Source of the DNA: Misgurnus anguillicaudatus
Taxonomy: Eukaryota; Chordata; Actinopteri; Cypriniformes; Cobitidae
Length of the DNA: 64,000 nucleotides
NCBI RefSeq assembly: GCF_027580225.2
Contig: NC_073358.2
Span: 47,950,001 to 48,014,000 of the forward strand
Direction: 5' to 3'
The notes below the pieces were generated by a model that ran no database searches, had not been told where the DNA came from, and saw only the letters and a program-made list of their open reading frames with translations. Below, one piece after another: positions 45,040-57,216 of the stretch (positions within the stretch are counted from its first letter, which is position 1; every line of letters begins with the position of its first letter). The position numbers and the translations under genes are program-made.

Positions 45040-45553
45040 TTAAAATTAATTCTTTCGCCGACAGCGTTTAAAAAAAATTGCCAGCCAGCGGCAGCATTTT
45101 TTATGGGATCAGATTCAGAGCGATGATCAAAACATACACGGAGTTCTTACTGTTTTCTCTAAGGGGCTGCTTCCGGTTTTATAATTTGGGTAAGTGCGCC
45201 ATCTGGTGGATAATAGCAAAAATACAGATTGCTGGAAAAACTCGTTATTGGCAGGAAACCGTTTTCTCTTAATTTACGAGTTAACTTGTCAATGGCGTGG
45301 AAAGAGTTACTGTGGGTTTACACCAGACGTGTGTTTAACGATTTGTGCGAGTAGATTACATACAAAGTCAATGCAAAGACGCGATCAGACGCGTCCTCGC
45401 GTGTGGCGATGCGATAGGGGCGGCGCGTTTGCCGCGAAAACATACGCTATTTGCTTCAACCGGGTCTTCGCCCAAGTTGAAAATATGACACGAAGTTAAA
45501 TCCCTCGAGTAATCTAGAGCGAGGAACGCAATGCCCCGCGTTTGGTGTGTACG
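45040..45553. mobile_element. Unoccupied AACTC-type element and a neighbouring TIR element
   Basis: 45040-45311 is a degenerate relative of the outer element at 33304, with catctggtggataatagc and the intact ttctcttaatttacgag site. 45312-45553 starts gtgggtttacaccagacg and ends gcgtttggtgtgtacg, a GC-rich inverted-repeat element. Confidence 0.5.
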
Positions 45554-46003
45554 TAGCATTAAAAATACTGACCAACAATTAAACCTGACATCAACTGTAC
45601 CATAGCCTTTGTTCCTTAAGCTCAAGTTGCGCTAAACATATTTTCTTAAATTGTTTCAGCTGCTGCGCATGCGCACAGCTTGGCAAGCCCCTCAAGTGAC
45701 TCTGTACAGAGCTCCTCCCCCAAAGAATCCTCAGTCTTCAATGATTGGTTCATTTAATTGGAAGGCAGGACTTCTGTCGTCAAAGCGGCCATATTGATAA
45801 TTGCATTACATTTTATTCTGTTAAACACATAAAATTTGTTTTAAAATACAGTATCCAGTAGTTTTTCCCAATATGGAAGTCAATGAGTACCATCAACTGT
45901 GTGGCTCCCATCATTTATCAAAATATATTCTTTTGTGTTTACCAGAATAGACTGAGAAATAAAAAAATGACACAATTTTGAGTGAACTATTACTTTAAGG
46001 AAG

Positions 46004-46723
46004 CAGGGTTCCCACACCTTAGTTAACTTCAAATTCAAGGACCTTTCAAGGACTTTCCAATACCCTCAAATTCAAGGACTAAATGTGGAGACACATTTAA
46101 GTGAGAGCAAAGTTACATTGTGTTAACTTTTAAGATACATTGTTACAGTTTCCTTTCGAGGGAACTCGTGCTGCGTCACTGCTGAGACACTTTGGGGACG
46201 CCTCCAAGGGTAAGTGTGTCTGAATATGTATATATCAAATTCAACCAATGGTGAGGCTTAACGACAAAGACAGGATGACACGGGAGTCAGGAAGTATATC
46301 GCTATCTGAAATATTGCCAAAGACTGCGTTACAGGGACGCAGGAAGTATGGCAAGGGAGACGCAGCGTCTCGTTCCCTTCTCAGGGAACAACAGTTACGT
46401 ACGTAACCCAAAACGTTTTCATGTGTCAAACACAACTATGCAAAAAAAAAAACATTTTGGTATGAATCAACATTCGCATACAGAAGATATAAGCATTTAA
46501 AGCGAACAGTTTAGCAAGTGTGCTTAAAAAGTCTAGAATTTTTATGAAATTATCCTACACTACACAGGGAATAACATGGATTTTTTCTTGCATAAAATAG
46601 ATTCAAGCACTTTCAATGACCTGCATATATGTATGTATATTTTCAAAAAACTTCCCAGGGCCTTGAATTTTTCCTCCCAGATTCACAAACTTTCAAGGAT
46701 TTCAAAGACCCGTGGGAACCCTG
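46004..46723. mobile_element. CAGGGTTCCCAC-ended hAT-like element with nested repeat
   Basis: Ends CAGGGTTCCCACACC and GTGGGAACCCTG; subterminal ttcaaggac repeats on the left and their inverses on the right. A second repeat at about 46145-46410 (tttcctttcgagggaactcg ... cgttcccttctcagggaac, ending ttacgtacgtaaccc) is inserted. No clear 8-bp duplication was found. Confidence 0.55.
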
Positions 46724-48233
46724 TGGGTACTTCAAAACAGAAATAAGTTCCGATTGATTCATATCTTTAGATTCACGAGTTACAGGGTTTCTTTTATTTC
46801 AAATACGTTAACTGAAAGACCACACATTTACATAAAATAACATAATGCGATTGTTATTGATAACGCTCCATGTTTTGGGGCTGGCGTTTACTCAAAGCTC
46901 ATGCCACAGTCCAAGTCGAAACGGTTTCTGTTATTCATACTCCTATAAAAATCATATACTGTCATTGATAATGTTCTGGATTGCGTGCAAAAACATGACA
47001 TTGTTTTTTGTCGCGTAAGGAAATGAATAAAAATGCAACACGAGTTCACATGCATAGATAATGGTCATCTCTCATTGACCTCTGCATCATACGGTTTATC
47101 GTTTCTAAAAAACAAATCAAAAACAATAACGTCCACAGAGAAATGTGAATAACCTTCAATTAAAAGTAAACAGTAAGATATTTAAACATACAAACACAAT
47201 GTACCTGATGTTTACGCATAAGAAAAGGAAATAAAATATCATCAAATTTGAAAACCAGTTCATTTGACACAAAAAAGCAAGATATACGTTGTATAAGCAC
47301 AGCTTACAAATGTAGGTAACAATATTATTACAAAATATCTTAGCATGTACAAAAATATAAGGTACCATATGACGGAATAGGAGTTACTGTACACCACAAT
47401 CAAAAAATCCTTCTTCATAAACCTGCATACAAAACAAAAGCTACAGGCCCAGATTACACGCTGAACTCGTTAAATCTTAACTTTACCAACTAGCGTCTTT
47501 AACTTCATCTTTCATTTTGAATTTATTTGAGCTTAAAATTATTTGCAAGTGCTGTAAGGTCTTATGGACAACAAACAAAAAATAATAATAACAGCCTTTG
47601 GTCATGAACGAGTTAAAAAGCATATTTCTGGATGCTTCGAGCTTGCTGCAACTATAGCAAAGACACAACTAGGAATTAATTTACAACTTAAGTCAATACT
47701 CTTAATCTCAATAAAGTCTGTGGTCAATAAAGTGGTACCTGAATGGAAGGTTGCTTATTACTGGCATCTTTCAGGCACTTTGATTTTTGTCTATCCTAAA
47801 ATCTGACAACGCAGAATCGCTGTCTGTAGCGATTCAATAACAAACAGTGTAAAAGCTTGAAACTAACACATCTGTAAAATGTCCTATCATCATAATGCAA
47901 ATATACAACAATAATGCGGTTGGAATCACATGTTAGAATCTGTTATCAGATATTTTAGCTTTCTGTATATGGGAGGTATTTTCATAAAAATGTAAATAAA
48001 ATGTAGCAATGCATGATGCAGTATATAAACGCACGGTTATGTAAAAAGTATGTGAGATTTGAAGGATGTTATATACTGTAGATAAAAAACATTACTTATT
48101 GTACAATGAACAAAGGACTGCTTATATTACACGCCAACAGACTAGTATAACCTAAAATGAGACAACCAAATTTTTAGCTTGAAAAAAAACTAGGGTAGGT
48201 CTATTTGGAGCTAAACAAATATCACCGTGTTAC
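46724..48233. other. Long AT-rich stretch without recognised repeats
   Basis: About 1.5 kb with no known repeat ends, no long inverted repeats and no exon that can be defended. Several AATAAA hexamers occur on the plus strand around 47710-47730. The texture is like a long 3' UTR or a plain intergenic region. Strand and ownership cannot be told from sequence alone. Confidence 0.35.
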
Positions 48234-48791
48234 CAGTGTTGGGTGTAACTATTTATTAAGTAATTAGTTACTGTAATGTAATTACTTTTTTCTTGAAATT
48301 GAAGAATTGGACCTTACAAAGTGTGACCAGAATAAATGATGTACTTTTATTTGAGCCGTTTAAAGAAACACTCTCATTTTCCAGCTGCCCTAGAGTTAAA
48401 CATTTGATGTTCACCGTCCTGAGATTAATTTAGCCGATCTCTGGGTCTGGCGCTAGCACTTTCAGCATAGCTTAGCATAATCCATTAAATCTGATTAGAC
48501 CACTAGCATCACGCTCAAAAATAATCAAAGAGTTTTGATATGTTTCCTATTCAAATCTTGACTCATCTGTAGTTACATCATATACTAAGGCCGACAGAAA
48601 ATTAAAAGTTGCGATTTTCTATGCAGATATGGCTAGGAACTATACTCTCATTCTGACGCAATAATCAAAGACTTTGATGCTGTAACATGGCTGCAGCAGG
48701 CACAATGATATTACGCGGTGCCCGAAAATAGTCCCATTGTATAGCAGCAAAGTCCTTGAACACCACGGCAGAATGAGAGTATAGTTACTAG

Positions 48792-49132
48792 CAGTGTTGG
48801 AGGTAACGCATTACAAGAAACGTGCATTACGTAATAATATTACTTTTCTGAAGTAACAAGTAAAGTAACGCATTACACATTAATATTTGAGTTACTTTTT
48901 TAAAAAAGTAATGCAAGTTACTTTTCAGTTTAATTAATTTGATGTTAAAAACAATGTACTGCATTAAACTGAACGTATAAACATAGAATTACACACTTTA
49001 TGCGAAGTAACTTAAAAGTAACGTAAACATTACTTTTCATTAAAAGTAACTAAGTAACGCAATTAGTTACATTTTGGGGAGTAACTTAATATTGTAATGG
49101 ATTACTTTTAAAAGTAACTTTCCCCAACATTG
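48792..49132. mobile_element. hAT-like MITE rich in gtaacg motifs
   Basis: Starts CAGTGTTGGAGGTAACGC and ends AGTAACTTTCCCCAACATTG. Flanking 8-mers gttactag and gttagtcg match at six of eight positions. It belongs to the same broad family as the outermost element. Confidence 0.65.
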
Positions 49133-51103
49133 GTTAGTCGGCCTAAAAAAATAGCAACTTTACATTTTCCGTCTGTCCCAGCACATGACGTAACTACAAA
49201 AGAATCAAGTTTTAAACAGGAAAAATACCAAAACTCTTTGCACTGTAACAAATTGCTGTAGTTTCTACAGCAAAATTTTACAGGAAATTCCTGTTTTAAC
49301 ATTTTACAAGATTTTAGTGTTGTTCACAATGCATTATGGGTAAAAGAAGGTATTACAGCTGTTAACAGTATATTTTCATTTAAACTGTAATTGAATTTAC
49401 AGGCAGAAGGTGTTGCCACTGTATATCATATGTTTTTACAAAAAATAATTGTGAAATGGCATCATGGGATTGCGTGGGTGTATTTACATTTGAAATGGAC
49501 ATGAACACTGAAGAGTCATCATTCAAAATTGTTGGTAAGTTCATGTAAATCATTAAAATATAGTACAGTATTAAACTAAGTACTATTATGGTCATTTAAA
49601 TAGTGATATTTGGTATGCGACCGCTATACCAGATATTATTAACATAACAGATGTTAATAATTTGTATTTCACAACAGCGTGTCATTAAGACATGTAGCAA
49701 AATATAAAATTAAATTCTTTACATTATTTTAAATGTTACATTTGGTAGTTATGTGTCATTAACTTTATAACGTTTCAGATGTTTGTTTCAGGCATGAGCG
49801 AGGCAGCAAAAAGCGCGAGGGGTCTCGTAACGGCTGGACTGCAAGGTGGAGAGACGAATCTTCAAACTTAAAGGTAAAAAACATTGTACATGCTGTGCAT
49901 TTTATCATGGATGCGTGCTAAAGTGTTTTTAGACCATTGCTGTTAATTAAACGCGACACTGAATTGCTTGTTAAAGAAAACTACGTTATAAACGCGTACG
50001 TTATTTGCTGCCAGTTTAAAAATTAGATATGGTTGAATATCGTGCAAATTTCTAGTTTATTTCGCCAGCTTATACTCCTTACTAAGGGCACGTCAACATG
50101 TTTAACATAATACCCGCGTTATATCTGAGTTGAATGTGCAGTAGTTTTGAATTCAGGCGCAAGGCAGCAAAGATGTCATACGGGTCAACTTCAGGGTGTG
50201 CACCAAAAACATCATACAGGACGTTTTATTTGTGCATACGGCTGTAGTTTGTTGCCATTTTGTTAAAGTATTTTGGATTGCTGTTAAATGAACGTGACAT
50301 TTAAATTGAATTGCTTGTGAAAGAAAACGAACGTAAGGTTACACGATAAATGCGTATTTGCTCTTATCTTAGAAAATATGGTTGGATGCTGCGATTTTCT
50401 ATTCTAGTTTATTTCGTCAGTTTATTTTCCTTACTTAAGGTAGTGTTTAACATATTAATTGTGTCATACTTAAGTTAATGTGAAGCAATTTGATGCCTGT
50501 TATTTCGACCAGAAATATTTTATAACATTAGCCAACATAGTCAGATGTAATTAATTTTCCAGTTTGTTGTTCACTTTTTACATGTTAGTATAGGTGCTTG
50601 CAGTGTTGTTTTAAACGTGAAATTTGGTTAGGTTGGAGTGTAATTAAGTTTAACATTGGTTTCCGGCAAGAGACAGCAGAGATTGCAACTCTAACCTGAT
50701 AGGACTGGTGGTGTTAGACAAATAAGAAAAGGTGAAAAACCCACTGTGTACACTGCCCTTTTTCATGGATGGATGCTATACTTCACTGTTGACTTTGCTA
50801 TTTTATAAAGTATTTTTAGACATGTAATCACTGCAAGTTGTGTCAGCATGACAGCAATACTATTATAGGCTTTACTCAGCATATGAAAGTACACAGTAAT
50901 GTTCGTAACTTGTTCCTTTACATGTGGAGTACCTGAATGCTCCCGTGCATTCAAAAAATTTCAGCATTCAAGTCTCATTTAAACAGAGACCTAAGAGGGT
51001 ATCGTAGAAGTGTCAGATTTGACCAAACAGGCACCACAATGACTTGACAAATTTAAGTTTGTAATTTCACATGTACAAGCCTAAAGGACTTTATTGGACA
51101 TTT

Positions 51104-51516
51104 AAAGGAACACGCCCAGATTTTGGGAATTTAGTTTATTCACCGTATCCCCCAGAGTTAGATAAGTCCATGCATACCTTTCTCATCTCTGTGCGTGCTG
51201 TAACTCTGTCTGACGAGTATATTGTATACTGTTAAAAGATAGTTGTGTCTCATATCACCTTGTTATTTGTACACGGTGTGACTATACAAATCACAACACA
51301 TAAATAGGAAAATGTTTGCGTTATTTTGTCACTTATTAGGAGCAGTATACTAGCTGGAGCCATTCACTTCCAGTCTTTGTGCTAAGCTTAGCTAGCGGGG
51401 GCTGCGTCAAACAGAGTTACAGCACGCATGAAGATGAGAAAGATATGTATGGACTTATCTAACTCTGGGGGATACGGTGAATAAGCTAAATTCCCAAAAT
51501 CTGGCCGTGTTCCTTT
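51104..51516. mobile_element. Palindromic element inside the C2H2 exon
   Basis: Ends AAAGGAACACGCCCAG and ctggccGTGTTCCTTT; arms carry tattcaccgtatcccccaga and its complement. Removing it joins ...GGACAT to TTAAAAGACCAT and restores the finger reading frame GHLKDHID. Confidence 0.8.
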
Positions 51517-52109
51517 AAAAGACCATATAGATGAAGGCAGGAAGATAAAATGCCCTTTTAAGAGCTGTGAGAGGACATTAAGTGTTAACTTCACATTTGC
51601 TTCTCATGTCTCAAGAATACATAAAAACAACAATGTTTTGAAATCTGTTGTATTTGTTCAATAAATGTTGACTGTTATATTTTCTCTTACATTTTATATT
51701 TCTTGTTTTTAAGATTATCTTTAGGTGAAATCCTCAATGCAACTCAGTGGATGCTGAGTATGGACGGTCAGGTGGTTGTGAATCCACACCCCAACCTTGT
51801 GGCTGGATTTGCAGCTTTGTTCGCATCATACTACAACTTCAACCTGGTTTACCAGAGGGAGGCATCCTCCACACTTGAATTTGTTCAAAGGTAATTATAT
51901 TCACATAGGGAGCTATTTGTTTTATAGCAGTGCTTCTCAACCAGGGGGATGGGACCCCCCAAGTAGGCCTTAAGACTTTTAAATGACAGTTACTCAAAAT
52001 ACAACAAAACAAGCATGATAAGCTAAAACAATCTAAAATCAAGAGATTTCTTATTGTTTGGATGTTTTTTTAACAAATTTACATTGTGTAGACATGCCAA
52101 GCTCTAGTA

Positions 52110-52306
52110 CAGGGGTGCCCAACCCTGCTCCTGGAGGGCTACCATCCTGCAGACTTCAGTTCCAACCCAGCTCCAACACCAATACCTGTCTGTAATTATT
52201 AAGCAACCCTGAACACCTTGATTAGCTGCTTCAGCTGTGTTTGATTGGGGTTGGAGCTAAAATCTGCAGAATGGTAGCCCTCCAGGAACAGGGTTGGGCA
52301 CCCCTG
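52110..52306. mobile_element. 197-bp hAT MITE with perfect 8-bp duplication
   Basis: Ends CAGGGGTGCCCAACCCTG and its inverse CAGGGTTGGGCACCCCTG. CTCTAGTA flanks it at 52102-52109 and 52307-52314. This is a widespread teleost MITE type. It lies in the last intron of the pseudogene. Confidence 0.92.
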
Positions 52307-54065
52307 CTCTAGTATATTTTATTTGGTAGAAATAAGGCTTTTGACATTGTTTTGGACAATAGGTTGAAAAGAAAAAAGGTTGACAACCACTTTTTTAAAA
52401 TGTGTACTTTCCTGGTGTATATGTTGTATTTATAGATAAATATGGTAACATAAGGTTCTTACTTTAGAGTATGGACAGGTTAATTAAAAGAGACCATTCT
52501 TGTCCTCAGATAATCAAAACAGTGCTGTGGCTGCGTTTGTAATTATTTTTGTTGGTGAAAAAACAGGAATTATGCTGTCTAAAATGTAAGCCTTTTAATA
52601 CTAACTTCTTCACAATTTTTGTTTAATTTTTTCTTACTGGATTTCATCACGTAACGTAACGTTATGTGTGCACTCTGTAGATGTTTTTTTTTCCTGCATT
52701 ATACTATTTTCATTTGAAAAATAAAATTATATATACACACACACCAGGAAAGTACCCATGCTACCATATGATATTTAAGTGTTTATATGTACATTTGTAT
52801 GTAAATGTACATATATACATGTATATTCTAAAATTTATTTTTGTTTGTTCTTTGTGCAGATGTTTTGTTGGAATGACAGCTACCACTGGCATCAAGCATC
52901 AAGAGGCAAAAAAGTGTAAACGCCTCTGAGAAGAGAAACAACACCATCAACCCTGTGTGTGTACTCTTTTCAGAAAATTATTGGACTTTGAATGGTTACG
53001 CATGTAAGTTCTTGTTCATGTATAAAGACCAAAACATGTTGTAAATAGGCTAGTTCTGTGATTGAACACTTGTGTTTCTAGACATACAAGTTATGTCATG
53101 TTCTAACACAGATTCAACAAGATCTTAAATGTAACACAAACCGTGTTTAGATGTTTTATAGATGCCATTGTTTTAGAATATTCAGGATTGAGTGGAATAG
53201 TTGCTGAAACAACATCATTTTTTTGAAAGTACTTTGCTGTCAGTTTTAATAAATGTTGTTCTTGAAGCACCTCTGACTTTGGTTGCATTATTCTGTAAAT
53301 TACATTTAATTCAGTTTTCATTCTCCTGTATTTACAGGAATAGATTTGGTAAATATATTAGTGTAATGATGTAGTAAAAATTCTTTACAGCATTTGAATG
53401 TAAACCTATTACAATATCATCTTGGGTTTTGGGGAATTTACAGGATTTTATTGGCAACTCTAGTTGCCAACTATATACTGTAATTTATTGGAATTACAAA
53501 AAAATACTGTAACTCATAATACAAGTGTAATTCATTTTAACTGTAAAATAAACAACAAAGTACTGTATTTTACAAACAACAATTAGCTGTAAATTGCTTT
53601 ACAGTATAATGCTGCAGTCCATTTTACAGCAATTAATAATTTTTTTACAGAACTTTATTGGCAACTTTTTTGCCAGCTAAATCCTGTAAATTCTACAGTC
53701 AATTTTTTACAGTGTGGTTATTTTTAGACCGATGCCAATGGTCTAATCAGACCCAATGGATTATGCCAAGCCATGCCCAAAGTGTTACCACCAGACACGG
53801 AGATCGATTGAATGGATTCCAAAACATTAAAAATCAAATGTTTAACTCTAGGGGAGCTGGAAAACTAGCATACTTTCAAAAAAAGTGGAGTGTCCCTTTA
53901 AGCCAGTTCTTTGTATCATTTACTAAATAGGATTTAGAAAGGAATTAGTAATAAGTAAATACATACTTTTTGTAGAGAGTAATTTGTAAATAATCTAATT
54001 ACATGATTGAAACTGTAATTAGTAACTAGTAATTAATTATTTTTGGAGTAACTTCCCCAACACTT

Positions 54066-55274
54066 TGTGCTACCTAGAATCATAATATTAAAGTGATAGA
54101 TCCTCCAAAAATGAGAATGATGTCATCATTTACTTACCCTTAAGTTGTTACAAACTGTATAAATAAATGAAGCTATTTGTAATCAAGCAGGAAACAGGAG
54201 CACCATTAACTTCCATAGTAGAAAAGAAAAATACTATGGAAGTTAATGGCGCTCAAAAACGCTGCTTCCTTTGGGTTCAGCAGAACATATTAATTTATAC
54301 ACAACTTGAGGTTGAAAAATGATGACAAAATGTTTTGGGTAAACTTCACCTTTAAAACGGTGACTGGGGGTATATCTGCTATACGACGTTTGGAAGCAGA
54401 CCATTATCCTAAAAGCAAAGCAGAGAAGTTTGATCTGATATCATTCATATGATATTAAACATCTGAGAGAAAACGTGAAGATATTTTTGCATATTCCTCA
54501 CAGTACCTTGTCAGTACCATACTTTAGGTTATTTTTTTGTGATAATCCAACCTTTAAAACACGACCTGTGATCTGTTCAAAATTATAGTAGACAGTTTTA
54601 GCGGCAACAACATAAACAAATGGCCCAAATTTAACTTCCTGGTAGACTTCCGCAAAGATTATTTCTGATAACACGCAAAATAAATAAGTAAATTACCTTA
54701 TTTCAAATAGTTCAAGCGTATCAACACCGAGCGACATTACCAAAATGTTAAATGAACGTACAATGTTAGCTACAGATCCTTGAATTCTTGCCTGGCTGCC
54801 AAAAGATCCATGGCCGATAAACAAACACAAACAGGAAGTTACCTTCGGGCCAGGCATGAAACCGTAGCAATGCGCGAGCATCCGATGAAACTGTCTAAAG
54901 CAATGAAAGCTTATAAAATGAGCTAATTACATTACATTACATTTGTTCAGCTTCTCCTTTTTAACACTGTACATAAAATAACCACTAAATGTCATTATTT
55001 CAGGAGTTAAAGAGAATAAAATCCTATAAGCAGCTCTATCCATCCAATTCCTCAAAACAGCAAAAGTCTGCATAAGGTGACGCATTTTTGAAAACTTGCT
55101 CTGTTTTAAAACCTGGTAAGCTTCGGAGGTATTGGATGTATGCTGATGCAAAGCCAAAATGCCAAATTTTAAGGCAGCACCACAGGATCAATCCCAGAAT
55201 GCACTCAGTCTTTCAAGGCAGCTGGTTATGTATGTAACAAAGCAGCTTACTAAGTTTTAAAACAAAGCTACTCT
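54066..55274. other. Gap downstream of scarf2
   Basis: No exon supported. 54090-54360 contains an inverted-repeat fragment (aacttccatagtagaaaag / ctatggaagttaatggcg). The part next to 55275 is presumably scarf2 3' UTR; I found no convincing AATAAA on the minus strand close to the stop. Confidence 0.4.
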
Positions 55275-56799
55275 CTATTTGACAGTCTGAGGAGGCATAA
55301 TGGCCGTCTTTGGAGTGTTTTTGTTTTCTGTTTCTACCGTTCCCTCCTTGCCTTTTTTCCTTGGTGGTTTTTTGATCGGTGTTTTCTTTGGTGTGACGTC
55401 GCCTTCCACTTCTACCTTGGTCCCATTTATCCCCTGTTTCTGTGGAGTTGTAGGCTCAGGGGTTGAGTCTGAAATAGGGGCCACCATCTTCTGGAGGTTG
55501 CTGGAGGTGGGAAGTAACGGTTTGTTGGACCCTGTCGTTGAGCGTTTGGTCTTTTGAGGCGGGGTGGGTTTTTCTTTGTTGACTTGATGGGTTGACACAC
55601 CATTGGATTTGACTCCTACCGTGAGACCTTCGTTACGATTCAGGCTCTGGGTTTTCTCTTTTAGCTGAGCCGCTAGTAGTGTAGCAGCCTCCGAGTTTAT
55701 GTGCGGATGCATGATCTTTGGACTTTTAGGTGGATCTTTGGCGGTGTCAGTGGTTTTCTTGTCCGAGTGGAAGTTTCCGATCTTCTTCCAGGCGTTCTGG
55801 AACGTTCCGTTGATGTGTTCAGAGGCTATGTTAGTTTTGCATTTGCTTGGAGATTTGTTTTCGTCCTTCTTACCTTCCTGATCCTTCTCGCCGTTCTTGC
55901 TCGACTTCTCCTTTGACTTCTGTTTCTCCTCAACCTTTCCAGAGTTCTTCTTCTTCTCCTTTTGCGTCGTCGGAGTCTGGCCTTGCTCCGTTTGGTTGCC
56001 TCCAGATATTCCGTGGATCCAGGACACCTTGGGTTTGGTTGAAGGGTCTGGAGGACGAGGTTTCGTTTTCTCTGGGGACGGGACCTTGCCGTTACCTTTG
56101 ACCTCTAGTGCCGCATTATCCTCCTCCTCTTTGGAGTGTTTTGAAAGACGAGCGATGTGAGCATAAACGGCCCCCATGGTTGACTCAGAACCGCTGGTGG
56201 ACCCCTCGCTGTCAGAGAACTTCAGGAGTGGCTGCTCGGATCCATCATTAACATATGGCTTTGTCGTCTCTTTGAGAGATGTGTACTCTCCAGCATCTTC
56301 TTCATTAGGCGTTGATGATATTTCTTGAGTAACACTAGAACCTCTTTTCTCATAACTCTCATTCATAGATTCTGAAACGGTAGGAGAGAAAATTTAGTGA
56401 AACCTTTTTCCCTCCAGTACCACAATTTGAATAAAAAGCGCTGAGTCACATCCTGCGAGACTATCTTCTGCTGACTTTGCGTTTAATAGCATTCGATGTT
56501 TGTATTATCTGGATACACGTGACATACTCGCCCAAAGTGGCGGCGTTTAGCACAGTACTGAAAACTATTAAGAGACCTCTTAATTCCCAGATTACTTCTC
56601 CCTGTTGGACAAACAGATGGCTTATCTACTGTGGTTCCCACTCTCTTACCGTTGGGTGGGAGGGAGTAATGATGGTCGTCTTCGCTCGTCTCACAGGAAG
56701 AGAAAGACTCCTGCGACGACCACGATGGAGAAGGTTGGTCCACAATGGAGGGTGGTTCGATAATACTGTTGAAGGTGTTTTCTGGATCATGATGGGTTA
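55275..56799 (-). CDS. scarf2: Scavenger receptor class F member 2, C-terminal two exons (56650-56799, 55275-56371); partial
   Basis: SCARF2 (SREC-II) is a single-pass membrane protein with extracellular EGF-like repeats that mediates cell adhesion; loss in humans causes Van den Ende-Gupta syndrome. Only the cytoplasmic tail is here. The 150-nt exon (phase 1 in, phase 1 out) encodes EPPSIVDQPSPSWSSQESFS and SCETSEDDHHYSLPPN. The last exon adds 364 residues from ESMNESYEKRG to the stop. Matches to the human tail as I know it: PPDPSTKPKVSWIHG, LAAQLKEKTQSLNR, KEKPTPPQKTKRS and TPKKTPIKKPPRKKGKEG. The tail is Lys/Pro/Ser-rich and low-complexity. The exons for the membrane segment and EGF repeats would be on the plus-coordinate side; none could be found up to 64000, so the preceding intron exceeds 7 kb or they were missed. 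SCARF1 is less likely. Confidence 0.88.
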
Positions 56800-57216
56800 C
56801 TAAGGGTTCATACGAGAGGAAAACAAACAGAAAGGTCAGGTCACATGATTAGAAGACATCTCCCTGAGTTTCACAATGAACAAAAGCTCTTTGATAGCAT
56901 GTGTGGTCATTTTAGGTTCTCCAGTGTGCACTGGTGACAGACAAGGGCATGCAGTCTGCACGACAAGCGTGGATAATCTGTCTGAAAGCCAACATTGACT
57001 GCAAATGCTACTTCAAAGTACACAAGTGCTATTTTGAGCTGAAGAGGAAAGCATTTACTGTGGTGAATTGGGTTAAAGATTCACTCAAAAAGTAATATAC
57101 TAGTTCACTCAATAACACACATGGACATTTTTTACTTTTACTTAACTGTAAGGTTGTCCTAAACCCATCCCACTTACTGTATTTTCTTCCCCAGAAGATA
57201 ACCTCTCTTTTTAAAC
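56800..57216. other. scarf2 intron, no recognised feature
   Basis: Apparently single-copy intron sequence upstream (minus-strand sense) of the 56650-56799 exon. Open frames here lack splice borders in the right phase. Confidence 0.4.

Larger units (their letters stand above)
50881..53007 (+). pseudogene. C2H2 / SAMD3-like gene copy, broken
   Basis: Exon pieces: 50881 to about 51103 and about 51517-51640 (C2H2 exon), 51714-51890, and 52860-53007. The first encodes FTCGVPECSRAFKK, then after a frameshift SAFKSHLNRD, then CNFTCTSLKDFIGHLKDHID and CPFKSCERTLSVNFTFASHV, typical spaced C2H2 fingers. 51714-51890 encodes ILNATQWMLSMDGQ and ALFASYYNFNLVYQREASST, ending FVQR; the next exon continues CFVGM and ends with EWLRM and a stop. 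These match the arrangement of the cyprinid 'SAMD3-like' protein family as I know it. A ~415-bp palindrome interrupts the C2H2 exon, stop codons follow the first finger, and the central exons are missing. Not functional. Confidence 0.72.
49241..53714 (+). mobile_element. 4.5-kb CACTG-ended transposon carrying a SAMD3-like gene copy
   Basis: Left end CACTGTAACAAATTGCTGTAG, right end caattttttACAGTG, with TG at 49239-49240 and 53715-53716. Deleting the insert and one TG restores ccaaaactctttggttattt, the arrangement seen in the unoccupied relative near 22310 (inverted there). The subterminal regions are rich in ctgtaa/ttacag. CACTG ends with a 2-bp duplication suggest the CMC (CACTA/Mirage/Chapaev) group; no transposase is visible. 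The cargo is the pseudogene at 50881-53007. Confidence 0.8.
48361..53900. mobile_element. GGGACACTCC-type element, second layer of the stack
   Basis: Left end taaagaaacactctcatttt and right end aaaagtggagtgtcccttta, relatives of 22238-22719 and 59147-59556. It is split by insertions at 48792-49132 and 49241-53714. The relatives provide the order expected without the insertions. Confidence 0.75.
48234..54065. mobile_element. Outermost hAT-like element of a nested stack
   Basis: Left end CAGTGTTGGGTGTAACT, right end AGTAACTTCCCCAACACTT. Flanking 8-mers cgtgttac and tgtgctac agree at six positions, consistent with an old duplication. Everything between 48361 and 53900 is later insertion. Confidence 0.65.

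Noticed and set aside
55300..56160. Several plus-strand open frames opposite scarf2
   Set aside because: They are antisense shadows of a low-complexity, Lys/Ser-rich coding exon.
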